DNA of 50,671 nt from Oscillospiraceae bacterium (GTDB taxonomy: Bacteria; Bacillota; Clostridia; Oscillospirales; Oscillospiraceae), in NCBI GenBank assembly GCA_016286665.1, contig JAEETX010000012.1, forward strand, positions 1 to 50,671, in the 5' to 3' direction. Positions within the stretch are counted from its first letter, which is position 1; each line of letters starts with the position of its first letter. The translations under genes were made by a program, and so were the position numbers. A model generated the notes under the pieces. The model saw only the letters and a list, made by a program, of their open reading frames with translations, searched no databases and was not told the DNA's origin. Shown here in pieces: positions 1 to 7,714 of the stretch.

Positions 1-110
1 TAACCAAGAACTCCTGCGTGGTAAGCATAGGCCGCCATCCCGCGGATCCCGAACAGGATCAGGGATTTCAGGCTACGGATATCTTCATCGGCGTCCCAGA
101 GACCGGCCAT
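1..110 (-). pseudogene. Internal fragment of hybrid cluster protein (hydroxylamine reductase)
   Basis: Read on the minus strand from 110 to the window edge, one frame stays open for 36 codons. It contains [13 protein letters not shown] followed by [16 protein letters not shown]. From memory this matches the segment near residues 135-165 of Hcp, where Desulfovibrio has NEDVRSLRELLIIGLKGVAA. Hcp is a cytosolic Fe-S-O cluster enzyme that reduces hydroxylamine or NO. The N-terminal half of Hcp, with its cysteine cluster, should lie upstream at 110 and beyond, but parA sequence on the other strand starts there instead. The gene is therefore cut at this end. Whether the rest continues left of the window cannot be seen. 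The identification rests on one short motif. Confidence 0.5.
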
Positions 111-139
111 GTTATGAATCTGTGAAAGGAGGAATCCAC

Positions 140-969
140 ATGGACCAATGCAAGGTTACAGCCATCGCCAACCAGAAAGGCGGAGTTGGGAAAACCGTCT
201 CAACAGTTAGCCTCGGCGTAGGCTTTGCCAGAGTGGGAGAGAAAGTGCTCTTAGTGGATGCGGACCCGCAGGCAAGTCTTACTGTCAGCCTCGGTATCAA
301 GACCCAGGATGAATTGGATGTGACCATCGCCACAATAATGCAGCGTGTCATCGACGAGAGACCGCCCCCCGATGGTTATGGCATCATCACGCACATCGAA
401 GGTGTTGATCTGCTGCCAGCCAATATTGAGCTATCTGCTTTTGAAGTCGGGCTTTCTAACGTCATGAGCCGAGAGTATGTGCTTCGAGAGGCACTGGAGC
501 CGCTCAGGAGCCGCTACAATCGCATTCTAATTGATTGCATGCCACATCTCTTGGCATGATGACGATCAACGCTCTGGCAGCCGCAGACAGCGTGATAATT
601 CCATCACAGCCCAGCTTCCTATCCACAAAGGGCCTGTCCCTGCTGATGGGCTCTATTGCAAAGGTGAAGCGGCAAATCAACCCTGGTCTTCAAATTGACG
701 GAGTTTTACTGACGATGGTGGATACACGGACGAATAACGCTAAATCCATCATTGCTTCGCTGCGGCAGACAGGGGATATGCTCCGAGTGTTAGAGACGGA
801 GATTCCATTCTCCGTCCGCGCTGCTGAAACCAGCATCGAGGGCAAGAGCATCTTCAGTCACGATGCGAGGGGTAAAGTAGCTGCCGCCTATGAATCGCTC
901 GTTAAGGAGGTGTTGGAGCATGAGCAGCACCAAAAAGCTCGATCTCGGTCTTCAGACCGCATACGATGA
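140..969 (+). pseudogene. parA: ParA/Soj-family partition ATPase, frameshifted
   Basis: Two overlapping reading frames together make a full-length ParA-type ATPase that would drive segregation of a plasmid or integrative element with ParB. The first frame (140-559) has the deviant Walker A motif NQKGGVGKT and the Walker A' segment LLVDADPQAS. The second frame (from about 547 to 969) has LGMMTINALAAADSVIIP and the C-terminal half. At the junction the family motif should read DCMPSLGM, but the DNA carries CCACAT where CCAT is expected. This is a 2-bp CA duplication near 543-546 that leads to a stop at 557. The start at 140 follows AGGAGG with good spacing. A sequencing error is possible, but the truncated parB next door suggests real decay. 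The base composition looks lower in GC than the rest of the window. Confidence 0.85.
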
Positions 970-1372
970 GCTCTTTATGACCGAGCAGGGGAGAGCTGAG
1001 AATCGATTAGCCAAAATCTATGACATCCCTCTGTCCGAAATCGACGACTTCCCGGACCATCCTTATCAAGTCCGTATGGATGAGGACATGACTCAGCTTG
1101 TGGAAAGCGTCAAGGAGCGAGGGATCATCACACCTGTAACGCTTCGCAAGAAAGAAGATGGTCGTTATGAAATGGTCAGCGGTCATCGCAGGAAAAAAGC
1201 GTGTGAGCTTGCTGGCCTAGATACAATCAAAGCTGAAGTCAAAGAACTGACAAGAGATGAGGCAAGCAGCTGCGGCCGTACCTTATATAATTTCGGGAAA
1301 GAGAACGCAAAAACAATGTTGACATCGTGTCAGCAACCTGATAGAATACCGATGCTGACACGATGTCAATGA
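920..1372 (+). pseudogene. parB: ParB/Spo0J-family protein, C-terminally truncated
   Basis: The start at 920 (MSSTKKLDLG) follows AAGGAGG and overlaps the end of parA, as in normal parAB operons. Residues about 30-110 form the ParB N-terminal nuclease-like domain, with IPLSEIDDFPDHPYQVR, a GIITPVTLRKK strand and the conserved VSGHRRKKACELAG box. The homology stops after KELTRDEA, near position 1263. About 35 unrelated residues follow, and the frame ends inside the inverted repeat upstream of the TetR gene. ParB proteins of integrative elements are usually near 280-300 residues, so the DNA-binding helix-turn-helix and dimer domains are missing. It cannot act as a normal centromere-binding protein. 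Confidence 0.8.
1319..1369 (+). promoter_or_regulatory. Promoter inside a perfect 17-bp inverted repeat (probable TetR operator)
   Basis: TTGACATCGTGTCAGCA (1319-1335) and TGCTGACACGATGTCAA (1353-1369) are exact reverse complements separated by 17 nt. The left arm begins with a consensus -35 box, TTGACA (1319-1324). After 17 nt there is a -10 box, TAGAAT (1342-1347), in the spacer. The TetR gene starts at 1388 behind AAAGGGGG. A repressor on this site would occlude RNA polymerase, so autoregulation of the whole downstream operon is the natural inference. Confidence 0.8.
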
Positions 1373-1387
1373 AAGGGGGCGCGGGGT

Positions 1388-2020
1388 ATGATCAAGGGAA
1401 CGCCGGAGCTGATCGCCGGGCGCAGGGAAGAGATCATCCATGCCTGCGAGCAGCTCTATCAGACCATGAGCTTCAAAGAGATCACGCTGAAGGAGATCGG
1501 GAACATCGTGCCCTTTTCCCGTCCGACGATCTATAACTATTTTCAGACGAAGGAAGAAATCTTCCTTGCGCTGTTTGAGCGGGAATACGACCGATGGAAC
1601 GAGGATCTGCGCGCGATCCTCCGGGAGCATGCGCATCTGACGGGAATGGAACTAGCACAACTGGTGGCAAAGTCCCTCGCCGGACGGCAGCAGCTGCTGA
1701 AGCTCCTCTCCATGAACAACTACGACATGGAAGCAAACAGCCGCCGTGAGCTGCTGACCTCGTTCAAAACGGCCTACGGCGAATCCATGCGTCTCATCAG
1801 CCGCCTGCTGGAAAAATACCGCCCGGAGATGACGCCGGCGGACATACAGCGCTTTATCTACATCTTTTTCCCGTTCATGTTCGGCATTTACCCCTATACC
1901 GCCGTGACGGAAAAACAGCGCCTGGCGATGGAGGAGGCAGGCGTGGACTATGTCTATCAATCCATCTTTGAAATAACCTATCAATGTCTGATTCGTCTGC
2001 TTGGACAAGAGGACAAATAA
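1388..2020 (+). CDS. TetR/AcrR-family transcriptional regulator
   Basis: This is a 210-residue one-component regulator. The N-terminal TetR DNA-binding domain spans about residues 10-60, with a recognition helix region IGNIVPFSRPTIYNYFQTKEEIF typical of the family. The C-terminal two-thirds is a helical ligand-binding and dimerisation domain whose ligand cannot be inferred. It is the first gene of a tightly spaced operon. The aldo/keto reductase begins 10 bp after its stop, and the redox genes follow on the same strand. The 17-bp inverted repeat over its promoter is the likely operator, so it probably represses itself and the redox genes until a ligand, perhaps a reactive carbonyl, quinone or drug, is bound. 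Confidence 0.92.
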   Translation: MIKGTPELIAGRREEIIHACEQLYQTMSFKEITLKEIGNIVPFSRPTIYNYFQTKEEIFLALFEREYDRWNEDLRAILREHAHLTGMELAQLVAKSLAGRQQLLKLLSMNNYDMEANSRRELLTSFKTAYGESMRLISRLLEKYRPEMTPADIQRFIYIFFPFMFGIYPYTAVTEKQRLAMEEAGVDYVYQSIFEITYQCLIRLLGQEDK

Positions 2021-2030
2021 AGGAGACGAC

Positions 2031-3080
2031 ATGATGCAATACAGAAAACTCGGCAATTCGGATCTGCAGGTGTCCCGTATCTGCATGGGCTGCATGGGAT
2101 TCGGCGATTCCGCTCGGGGCCAGCACACCTGGACGATCGACGAAGAACATGCAAGAGCGATCATTCTTCGCGGCCTGGAGAAAGGCGTCAACTTCTTTGA
2201 TACGGCCATCGCCTATCAGAGCGGCACCAGCGAACAGTATGTCGGCCGGGCTCTGCGGGATTTTGCCAGGCGCGAGGATGTGGTGGTCGCCACCAAGTTC
2301 CTTCCGAGAACGCAGGAGGAGATCGAACGCGGCGTCAGCGGCCGGCAGCACATCGAGAATATGATCGACACGAGCCTCAGAAACCTTGGCATGGACTATG
2401 TGGACCTGTATATCTACCACATGTGGGACTGGCAGACGCCCATCGAGGATATCATGGACGGCTTAAGCCGTGTCGTCAAAGCGGGCAAAGCCAGATATAT
2501 CGGCATTTCCAACTGCTTTGCCTGGCAGATCGCCAAAGCCAACGCCCTGGCGGAGAAAGAGGGCTTTCCCAAGTTTGTTTCCGTCCAGGGGCACTACAAC
2601 CTGATTTTCCGCGAGGAAGAACGGGAAATGGTTCCCTACTGCAGTGAGGAAAACATCGCGCTTACCCCCTACAGCGCTCTGGCTTCCGGCAGGCTCTCCA
2701 GGCTCCCCGGAGAAGGCGGAACGAAGCGCGCAGCGGAGGACGCTTATGCAAGACTGAAATATGACGCGACGGCGGCGCAGGATGACGTGATCATCGCCCG
2801 CGCAGCGGAGATTGCGGAAAAACACGGCGTGACCATGACGGAAGTTTCTCTCGCCTGGCTGCTGACCAAGGTCACGGCTCCGGTCGTCGGCGCGACGAAG
2901 CTTCATCATATCGAAGGCGCGGCGAAGGCGGTGGAGCTGGAGCTTGCTCCGGAAGAGCTCGCCTGGCTGGAGGAGCCCTATGTGCCGCATCCGCTGGCAG
3001 GCGTCATGGCGCAGAACAGGCCCGGCGCCGCAAAAGAAAAACACGTCTGGTCCACGGGAGACCAGACGATCGGAAAGTAA
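2031..3080 (+). CDS. Aldo/keto reductase
   Basis: This 349-residue TIM-barrel NAD(P)H-dependent oxidoreductase reduces aldehydes, ketones or related carbonyls in the cytosol. All four catalytic residues of the superfamily are visible: Asp57 and Tyr62 in FFDTAIAYQ, Lys89 in VVATKF and His130 in LYIYHMW. The C-terminal nucleotide-binding part includes VVGATKLHHIEGAAKA. Start 2031 is chosen because AGGAG lies 5 nt upstream; an alternative ATG follows directly at 2034. It sits 10 bp after the TetR gene and 15 bp before the next gene, so it is the first enzyme of the operon. The substrate is unknown. Such reductases often sit with flavodoxins and TetR/MerR regulators in Clostridia. Confidence 0.94.
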   Translation: MMQYRKLGNSDLQVSRICMGCMGFGDSARGQHTWTIDEEHARAIILRGLEKGVNFFDTAIAYQSGTSEQYVGRALRDFARREDVVVATKFLPRTQEEIERGVSGRQHIENMIDTSLRNLGMDYVDLYIYHMWDWQTPIEDIMDGLSRVVKAGKARYIGISNCFAWQIAKANALAEKEGFPKFVSVQGHYNLIFREEEREMVPYCSEENIALTPYSALASGRLSRLPGEGGTKRAAEDAYARLKYDATAAQDDVIIARAAEIAEKHGVTMTEVSLAWLLTKVTAPVVGATKLHHIEGAAKAVELELAPEELAWLEEPYVPHPLAGVMAQNRPGAAKEKHVWSTGDQTIGK

Positions 3081-3095
3081 CGGGAGGAACGGATC

Positions 3096-3428
3096 ATGGC
3101 TGAAAAGATCGTTCAGACAGCCGGCAGAAGCCAGCTGGGGGAATTCGCACCGATGTTTGCGCACCTCAATGACGATGTGCTCTTCGGAGAGGTATGGAAT
3201 GCGGAAGCGATCGACGTCAAGATGAAATGCATCGTCACGGTCGTGTCCCTGATGGCGTCCGGGATCACGGACGCCTCTCTGACCTATCACCTGCAGAATG
3301 CAAAAGCACACGGCGTGACGAAGGAGGAAATCGCGGCCATAATCACCCACGCGGCCATGTATGTGGGCTGGCCCAAGGGCTGGGCGGTCTTTCGCCTGGC
3401 CAAAGAAGTATGGAGCGGGGAGGAATAA
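3096..3428 (+). CDS. Carboxymuconolactone decarboxylase-like (AhpD-fold) protein
   Basis: This 110-residue all-helical protein has the spacing of the CMD family: LTYHLQNAKAHGVTKEEI followed by a helix containing AAMYVGWPKGW. Family members are either gamma-carboxymuconolactone decarboxylases or CxxC-containing AhpD-like peroxidase reductants. This copy has one cysteine, in the strand MKCIVTVVSL, and no CxxC or Cys-His pair before the conserved YHL. A thiol peroxidase role is therefore unlikely. It lies between the aldo/keto reductase and the flavodoxin in one operon. In many bacteria such proteins accompany reductases in detoxification clusters. The reaction here is unknown. Confidence 0.85.
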   Translation: MAEKIVQTAGRSQLGEFAPMFAHLNDDVLFGEVWNAEAIDVKMKCIVTVVSLMASGITDASLTYHLQNAKAHGVTKEEIAAIITHAAMYVGWPKGWAVFRLAKEVWSGEE

Positions 3429-3430
3429 CC

Positions 3431-4105
3431 ATGAAAAAGACGATCTGTGTTATGCTTGCGGTGCTGATGCTCTGCGCCCTTGCCGCCTGCGGCGCGGGTG
3501 CGCAGAGGGAGACGGCGGAAACGCAGGCCCCTGCCGCGCCAGCGGTTTCTTCCCCCGCTCCCGAAGCGCCCGCGCCCTCCGAAGCGCCCGAACCGGCAGG
3601 GCAGGCCCCGGCTGACAGCGCGGAAGGGCGCAGGGATGTGCTGGTGGCCTATTTCTCCGCCACCGGCACCACGAAGGGCGTTGCCGAAAAGATCGCGGCC
3701 ATTGCGGACGCCGATCTCTATGAGATCACGGCGGCGGAGCCCTATTCCGCAGACGACCTCAATTATAATGATCGAAACAGCCGTTCCACCAAAGAGCAGA
3801 ACGACAAGAGCGCCCGCCCGGAGATCGGGAGCGAACCGCTCGATCTCAGCGGGTACACGACGGTCTATCTCGGCTTCCCCATCTGGTGGGGAGAGGAGCC
3901 CCGCATTATGGACAGCTTTGTGGAAAGCTGCAGCTTCGATGGCGTCACCGTGATTCCGTTCTGCACGTCGGGCAGCAGCGGGATCGGCAGGAGCGGCCCC
4001 AACATGGAAGCCCTTGCCGGAAGCGGGACCTGGCTGGATGGAAAACGCTTCAGCGGCAGCGTTTCGGAAGCGGACCTGCGGTCCTGGATCGAAGGTCTGA
4101 AATGA
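3431..4105 (+). CDS. Flavodoxin-domain lipoprotein
   Basis: This is a 224-residue exported flavodoxin. Residues 1-20 form a lipoprotein signal peptide ending in the lipobox LAAC. A Pro/Ala/Glu-rich linker of about 40 residues follows, then a flavodoxin domain. The FMN phosphate-binding loop is SATGTTKGVAEKI, and the isoalloxazine contacts are likely in YLGFPIWWGEEP and FCTSGSSGIGRSG. Flavodoxins normally work in the cytosol, so a membrane-anchored extracytoplasmic copy implies electron transfer at the cell surface, probably from the integral membrane partner encoded next. The start at 3431 comes 2 bp after the preceding stop, with GGGGAGG as RBS. An open frame extends upstream, but it would destroy the signal peptide. 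Confidence 0.9.
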   Translation: MKKTICVMLAVLMLCALAACGAGAQRETAETQAPAAPAVSSPAPEAPAPSEAPEPAGQAPADSAEGRRDVLVAYFSATGTTKGVAEKIAAIADADLYEITAAEPYSADDLNYNDRNSRSTKEQNDKSARPEIGSEPLDLSGYTTVYLGFPIWWGEEPRIMDSFVESCSFDGVTVIPFCTSGSSGIGRSGPNMEALAGSGTWLDGKRFSGSVSEADLRSWIEGLK

Positions 4106-4127
4106 AGAAAGAAGGGGAGGCCGGCTG

Positions 4128-4883
4128 ATGAACGTCAGCAGGAACAACAGCGTCAAAAAGCCGGTGGACGTGTGCATGACCGTCCTCCTGCTCTGCCTGA
4201 TGGCGTATCAGGCGACAGGGGAGACGCTGCACGAGTGGTTCGGCGTTGGGATGACGGTCCTGCTGATCGTGCATCATATCCTCAACATTCGCTGGTACGC
4301 CGTGCTTTTCAAGGGGAAATACAACGCTTATCGCATCTTGACGACGATCGTCAATACGCTTCTTCTGGCGTCCATCGCGCTGACGGCGCTCTGCGGCATG
4401 AGCATGAGCGGTCATGCCCTCCCGTTTCTCTACGGGCTGCTTCCGGTCAGCTTTGCAAGACGGTTCCACCTCGCCATGTCCTTCTGGTCCTTTGTGCTGA
4501 TGGGCCTGCACCTGGGGCTGCATCTTCCGGCCATGACGGCGAAGGTAAAGCCGGGAAGGCGGGGAAAGATAGCCCTGACATGCGCCTTTACCTGCGCTGC
4601 GGGCGTCGGCCTGGGCCTGTTTCTGCGAAACGGGATTCCCGACTATCTCTTTTTCCGCACGCCCTTCGCCTTCTTTGACTATGACAAGACCGGCGCAGTC
4701 GTTTTCCTGGAAAACCTTGCCGAACTCTTCTTCTTCGCTTTTGCCGGCGCCAATGCGGTCCGTTTGATCCGATCCCCCGGCGGGAAAAAAGAGCGCAAAG
4801 CATCTCCGTTTATCCCGGTTCTCTGTGTCGTCCTCGCGATCCTGATCGGGATCGGGATGATGCTTCTACAGAGCGGCGGGTAG
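4128..4883 (+). CDS. DUF4405-type polytopic membrane protein (putative b-type cytochrome)
   Basis: This 251-residue protein has about seven hydrophobic segments. The arrangement fits the DUF4405/cytochrome-b-like family: a His pair in a membrane helix (LIVHHILN), a histidine at the start of another (RRFHLAMSFW) and two more in MGLHLGLHL. These could ligate heme b, although heme binding is inferred. It directly follows the flavodoxin lipoprotein gene. Similar DUF4405 genes accompany flavodoxins in Clostridia, so it may pass electrons across the membrane to the exported flavodoxin. The RBS is GAAAGAAGGGGAGG. No catalytic domain is seen, and the C-terminus ends just after the last membrane helix. 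Confidence 0.83.
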   Translation: MNVSRNNSVKKPVDVCMTVLLLCLMAYQATGETLHEWFGVGMTVLLIVHHILNIRWYAVLFKGKYNAYRILTTIVNTLLLASIALTALCGMSMSGHALPFLYGLLPVSFARRFHLAMSFWSFVLMGLHLGLHLPAMTAKVKPGRRGKIALTCAFTCAAGVGLGLFLRNGIPDYLFFRTPFAFFDYDKTGAVVFLENLAELFFFAFAGANAVRLIRSPGGKKERKASPFIPVLCVVLAILIGIGMMLLQSGG

Positions 4884-5000
4884 AAGGATTTCGGAAAAAC
4901 ATGCCCAGCGCATACCGGGCCGCGGGACAGTCCGATCTGAAAGCGGCTAACCTCGGCGCGCGGCGCTTGCAAAATGCGGACAGCGGCGTGCGCAGGACTG

Positions 5001-5165
5001 TGACGGCTTCAGAAACCGTCCGTCGGGAGAGGCCTGACGGCCATCGCCAAGCTTGCGCCGGATTCGGCGATGGGGGAGGGCCTTTCGGTCCGCTGTTCCG
5101 GCGGCGCATCCCTGCCGGAAGACGTGTCCGCATGGCTGGATGAAAACGGAATCGCACGAAAGTGA
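5001..5165 (+). pseudogene. Remnant of a flavodoxin C-terminus
   Basis: The frame read from 5004 to the stop at 5163-5165 ends with LTAIAKLAPDSAMGEGL and later SAWLDENGIARK. This is the usual last helix and strand of the flavodoxin family found upstream in the operon (compare the end of the gene at 3431-4105). There is no start codon with an RBS, a stop lies at 5001, and no flavodoxin core precedes it in any frame. The 4884-5000 stretch holds nothing else recognisable. It is most likely what is left of a second flavodoxin gene after a deletion. Confidence 0.6.
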
Positions 5166-5172
5166 GGTCAAC

Positions 5173-5706
5173 ATGAAGATCATCATTCTGATGGGAAGTC
5201 CCAACAAAAACGGCTCTACCGGCATTTTGGCCGATTCCTTTGCGCGGGGCGCAGCGGAGTCCGGGCACGACTGCGAGATCATCGACGTCTGTCATGCCAA
5301 TATCCACCCCTGCATCGGCTGCGTTCGCTGCGGCTATGAGGGTCCCTGCGTACAGAAGGACGACGTGGAGCTGATCCGGGGGAAGCTGCTGGCTTCGGAT
5401 ATGGTCGTTTTCGCTACGCCCCTTTATTACTACGGCATGACCGCCCAGCTGAAGGCGGTCGTCGACCGTTTCTGCGCCTACAACAGCAGCCTGAACGGCA
5501 GACATCTGAAATCCGCGCTGCTGTCCGTGGCATGGAACGCGGACGACTGGACCTTTGACGCGCTGACGGCACACTATAAAACACTCGTGCGGTATATTCG
5601 CTTCCAGGATATGGGCATGGTGCTCGGCTATGGCTGCGGGACGCCTTCCATGACGAAAGCAAGCAAGTACCCCGATCAGGCGTATCAGCTGGGAAAGAGC
5701 CTGTGA
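5173..5706 (+). CDS. NADPH-dependent FMN reductase / iron-sulfur flavoprotein-like
   Basis: This is a 177-residue cytosolic flavodoxin-fold protein. It opens with IILMGSPNKNGSTGILA, the FMN phosphate-binding loop of the NADPH-dependent FMN reductase family. Next comes a cysteine group, CIGCVRCGYEGPCVQ, as in clostridial iron-sulfur flavoproteins, which may bind an Fe-S cluster. FATPLYYYGMTAQLKAVVDRF is the usual second flavin-contact segment. The ATG at 5173 is preceded by AGTGAGGT. It could reduce flavin for the other redox proteins in the operon or act as an electron carrier. An upstream open frame exists, but it does not match the family. Confidence 0.88.
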   Translation: MKIIILMGSPNKNGSTGILADSFARGAAESGHDCEIIDVCHANIHPCIGCVRCGYEGPCVQKDDVELIRGKLLASDMVVFATPLYYYGMTAQLKAVVDRFCAYNSSLNGRHLKSALLSVAWNADDWTFDALTAHYKTLVRYIRFQDMGMVLGYGCGTPSMTKASKYPDQAYQLGKSL

Positions 5707-5733
5707 CATCATGTCCCGGACAGGAGAATGAGG

Positions 5734-6810
5734 ATGATCAACATGAAAAGAATCGTTTGTGCTGCGCTGATCTGCGTGCTTGCGCTGGCGCTTGGGGCTT
5801 GCAGCGGTCAGAATGTGATGGAGCCGGCGGAACCCACAGCCGGGACGCCCGTGCAGGAAAGCCCGGTAACCGCACCGCAGAAGGAAACGCCGCCCGACAC
5901 AAAGGAGAGCGCCGCCGAGCTTCCGCAGGCCGAGGACAGCGGGAAACCGGTTGTCTATTTCACCTCTGACATTTCGGCGGAAGGCCTTGTCCGGATCTAT
6001 GAAGCCCTCGGCTGGACGCCGTCGGGGAACGTTGCAGTCAAGATATCTACGGGCGAGCCGCCCGCCAGCAATTATCTGCGTCCGGAGCTGATCGGCGACC
6101 TGGTAAAAACGGTGGGGGGAACGATCGTCGAATGCAACACCGCCTACGGCGGTTCCCGCGCCGGCTCTGCCATGCACCGACAGGTGGCGGAAGACCACGG
6201 CTTTACCGCCATCGCCGACTTTGACCTGATGGACGAGGAGGGCGAGGTCGAGTGGCCCATGAGCGGCGGCAGCCGCCTGGACAAGGTGATCGTGGGCAGC
6301 CATGCGGAAAACTACACGGATTGGGTGATCCTGTCCCACTTCAAAGGTCACGCGATGGCGGGCTTCGGCGGCGCGATCAAGAATGTCGGGATCGGCATCT
6401 CCTCGCCCAGCGGCAAGGTGTACGTTCACACTGCCGGAACAAAAACGAGCGGCAGTATCATGTACAAGGACCAGGACGCATGGCTGGAAGCGCTCGCGGA
6501 GATGGTCCTTGGCTTCAGCTGTCATGTAGGGGAGGAGCACATCATTTATATCAACGTGATGAATCGCCTCTCCGTGGACTGCGATTGTGACGGACACCCG
6601 GCCGAGCCGGATATGCACGACATCGGAATCCTCGCGTCTACCGACCCGGTGGCGCTGGATCAGGCCTGCATCGACCTGGTTTACGGCGCGCCGGACAGCG
6701 CCTCGCTGGTGCGCAGGATCGAACGGCAAAACGGCGTCCATACCCTGGAGCACGCCGAGGAGATCGGATTGGGGAGCAGGACCTATGAACTGGTAGACGT
6801 CGATGACTGA
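5734..6810 (+). CDS. DUF362-domain lipoprotein
   Basis: This is an exported protein of about 358 residues. A signal peptide ends in the lipobox LGAC, and a Pro/Thr/Glu-rich linker of about 50 residues follows. The rest is a DUF362 domain, with the family's VVYFTSDISAEG opening, ISTGEPPASNYLRP, the HFKGHAMAGFGGAIKNVGIG segment and SVDCDCDGHPAEP with two cysteines near the end. DUF362 proteins often carry Fe-S clusters and have no firmly known reaction. The ATG at 5734 has AGGAG 7 nt upstream; ATGs at 5728 and 5743 are alternatives. It is the second lipoprotein in this operon and overlaps the permease gene by 8 bp, which suggests they work together. Confidence 0.87.
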   Translation: MINMKRIVCAALICVLALALGACSGQNVMEPAEPTAGTPVQESPVTAPQKETPPDTKESAAELPQAEDSGKPVVYFTSDISAEGLVRIYEALGWTPSGNVAVKISTGEPPASNYLRPELIGDLVKTVGGTIVECNTAYGGSRAGSAMHRQVAEDHGFTAIADFDLMDEEGEVEWPMSGGSRLDKVIVGSHAENYTDWVILSHFKGHAMAGFGGAIKNVGIGISSPSGKVYVHTAGTKTSGSIMYKDQDAWLEALAEMVLGFSCHVGEEHIIYINVMNRLSVDCDCDGHPAEPDMHDIGILASTDPVALDQACIDLVYGAPDSASLVRRIERQNGVHTLEHAEEIGLGSRTYELVDVDD

Positions 6811-7714
6811 GCTGTGGGAGATCCTGCGGAGAGAATTCGTTTACCTCTGGTACTATTTTGACCTCCAGCTTCGGCAGATCGTTTGGTACTGGGTCATCGG
6901 TATCCTGATCGGTTCTTGTATCTCTGTTTTCCTGAAGGAACGGATTCACGGGCTGTTCCGGAGCATGTCCGGCTCGAAGTTCGGCATCCTCGGCCTGATC
7001 CCCGCAAGCCTGCTGGGGATCGCGTCGCCGCTTTGCATGTACGGAACGATTCCCCTTGCCGCGTCCGTTTCCAGAAGCGGGATGCGGGACGACTGGCTCG
7101 CTGCGTTCATGATGACCTCGATCCTGCTCAATCCGCAGCTCATCCTCTACAGCGCCGCGCTGGGTCCTGCGGCCCTCACGGTGCGGATCGTCTCCTGCTT
7201 CCTTTGCGGCATCGCCGCCGGGGTACTGGTCAGATTGTTCTGCAGGGGCAAAGCGTTCTTCAACTTCTCGGGCTTTGAGGAACCCGGGAGCCATGACACC
7301 GATCCGAAGCTTTTTCTTCGACTCCTCAAGAATATCGGGAGGAATATCAAGGCCACCGGTCCCATGTTTTTGCTGGGCATCGTGCTTTCCGCCCTGTTTC
7401 AGCGCTATGTGCCCCAGGATGCGATGGTGCGGTTCTTCGGCGGAAACGAGGCGTGGGGCGTCCTGATGGCTGCCACCGTCGGCGTTCCGCTCTATGCCTG
7501 CGGCGGCGGAACGATCCCCCTGATCCGGCAGTGGCTGGCGGAGGGAATGCCCCTGGGCAGCGCCGCGGCGTTCATGATCACCGGTCCGGCGACAAAGATC
7601 ACCAATCTCGGCGCGCTGAAAATCGTATTCGGCGTCAAAAGGTTCCTGTTGTATCTCGCGTTCGTGATGCTCTTTTCCTTTATCACGGGTCTTGCGGTGA
7701 ACCTGCTGTGTTGA
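6803..7714 (+). CDS. Permease of the DUF318/ArsP-like family
   Basis: This 303-residue integral membrane protein has about eight to nine predicted helices in two halves around a charged loop near residues 150-170. Each half carries the family signature. The first has ASPLCMYGTIPLAASV with a downstream SILLNPQL, and the second has VPLYACGGGTIPLIRQWL with MITGPATKITN. Family members export or import small metal- or metalloid-containing compounds; ArsP moves organoarsenicals. The Cys-Gly-Gly-Gly and Cys-Met motifs near the pseudo-symmetric helix breaks could contact a soft metal. The gene overlaps the DUF362 lipoprotein by 8 bp and closes the redox operon. The cargo is unknown. Confidence 0.85.
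   Translation: MTELWEILRREFVYLWYYFDLQLRQIVWYWVIGILIGSCISVFLKERIHGLFRSMSGSKFGILGLIPASLLGIASPLCMYGTIPLAASVSRSGMRDDWLAAFMMTSILLNPQLILYSAALGPAALTVRIVSCFLCGIAAGVLVRLFCRGKAFFNFSGFEEPGSHDTDPKLFLRLLKNIGRNIKATGPMFLLGIVLSALFQRYVPQDAMVRFFGGNEAWGVLMAATVGVPLYACGGGTIPLIRQWLAEGMPLGSAAAFMITGPATKITNLGALKIVFGVKRFLLYLAFVMLFSFITGLAVNLLC

Noticed and set aside
4810-6753. A 647-codon minus-strand open frame across the redox operon
   Set aside because: It is a high-GC shadow of three real plus-strand genes. It has no RBS and a composition typical of antisense frames.
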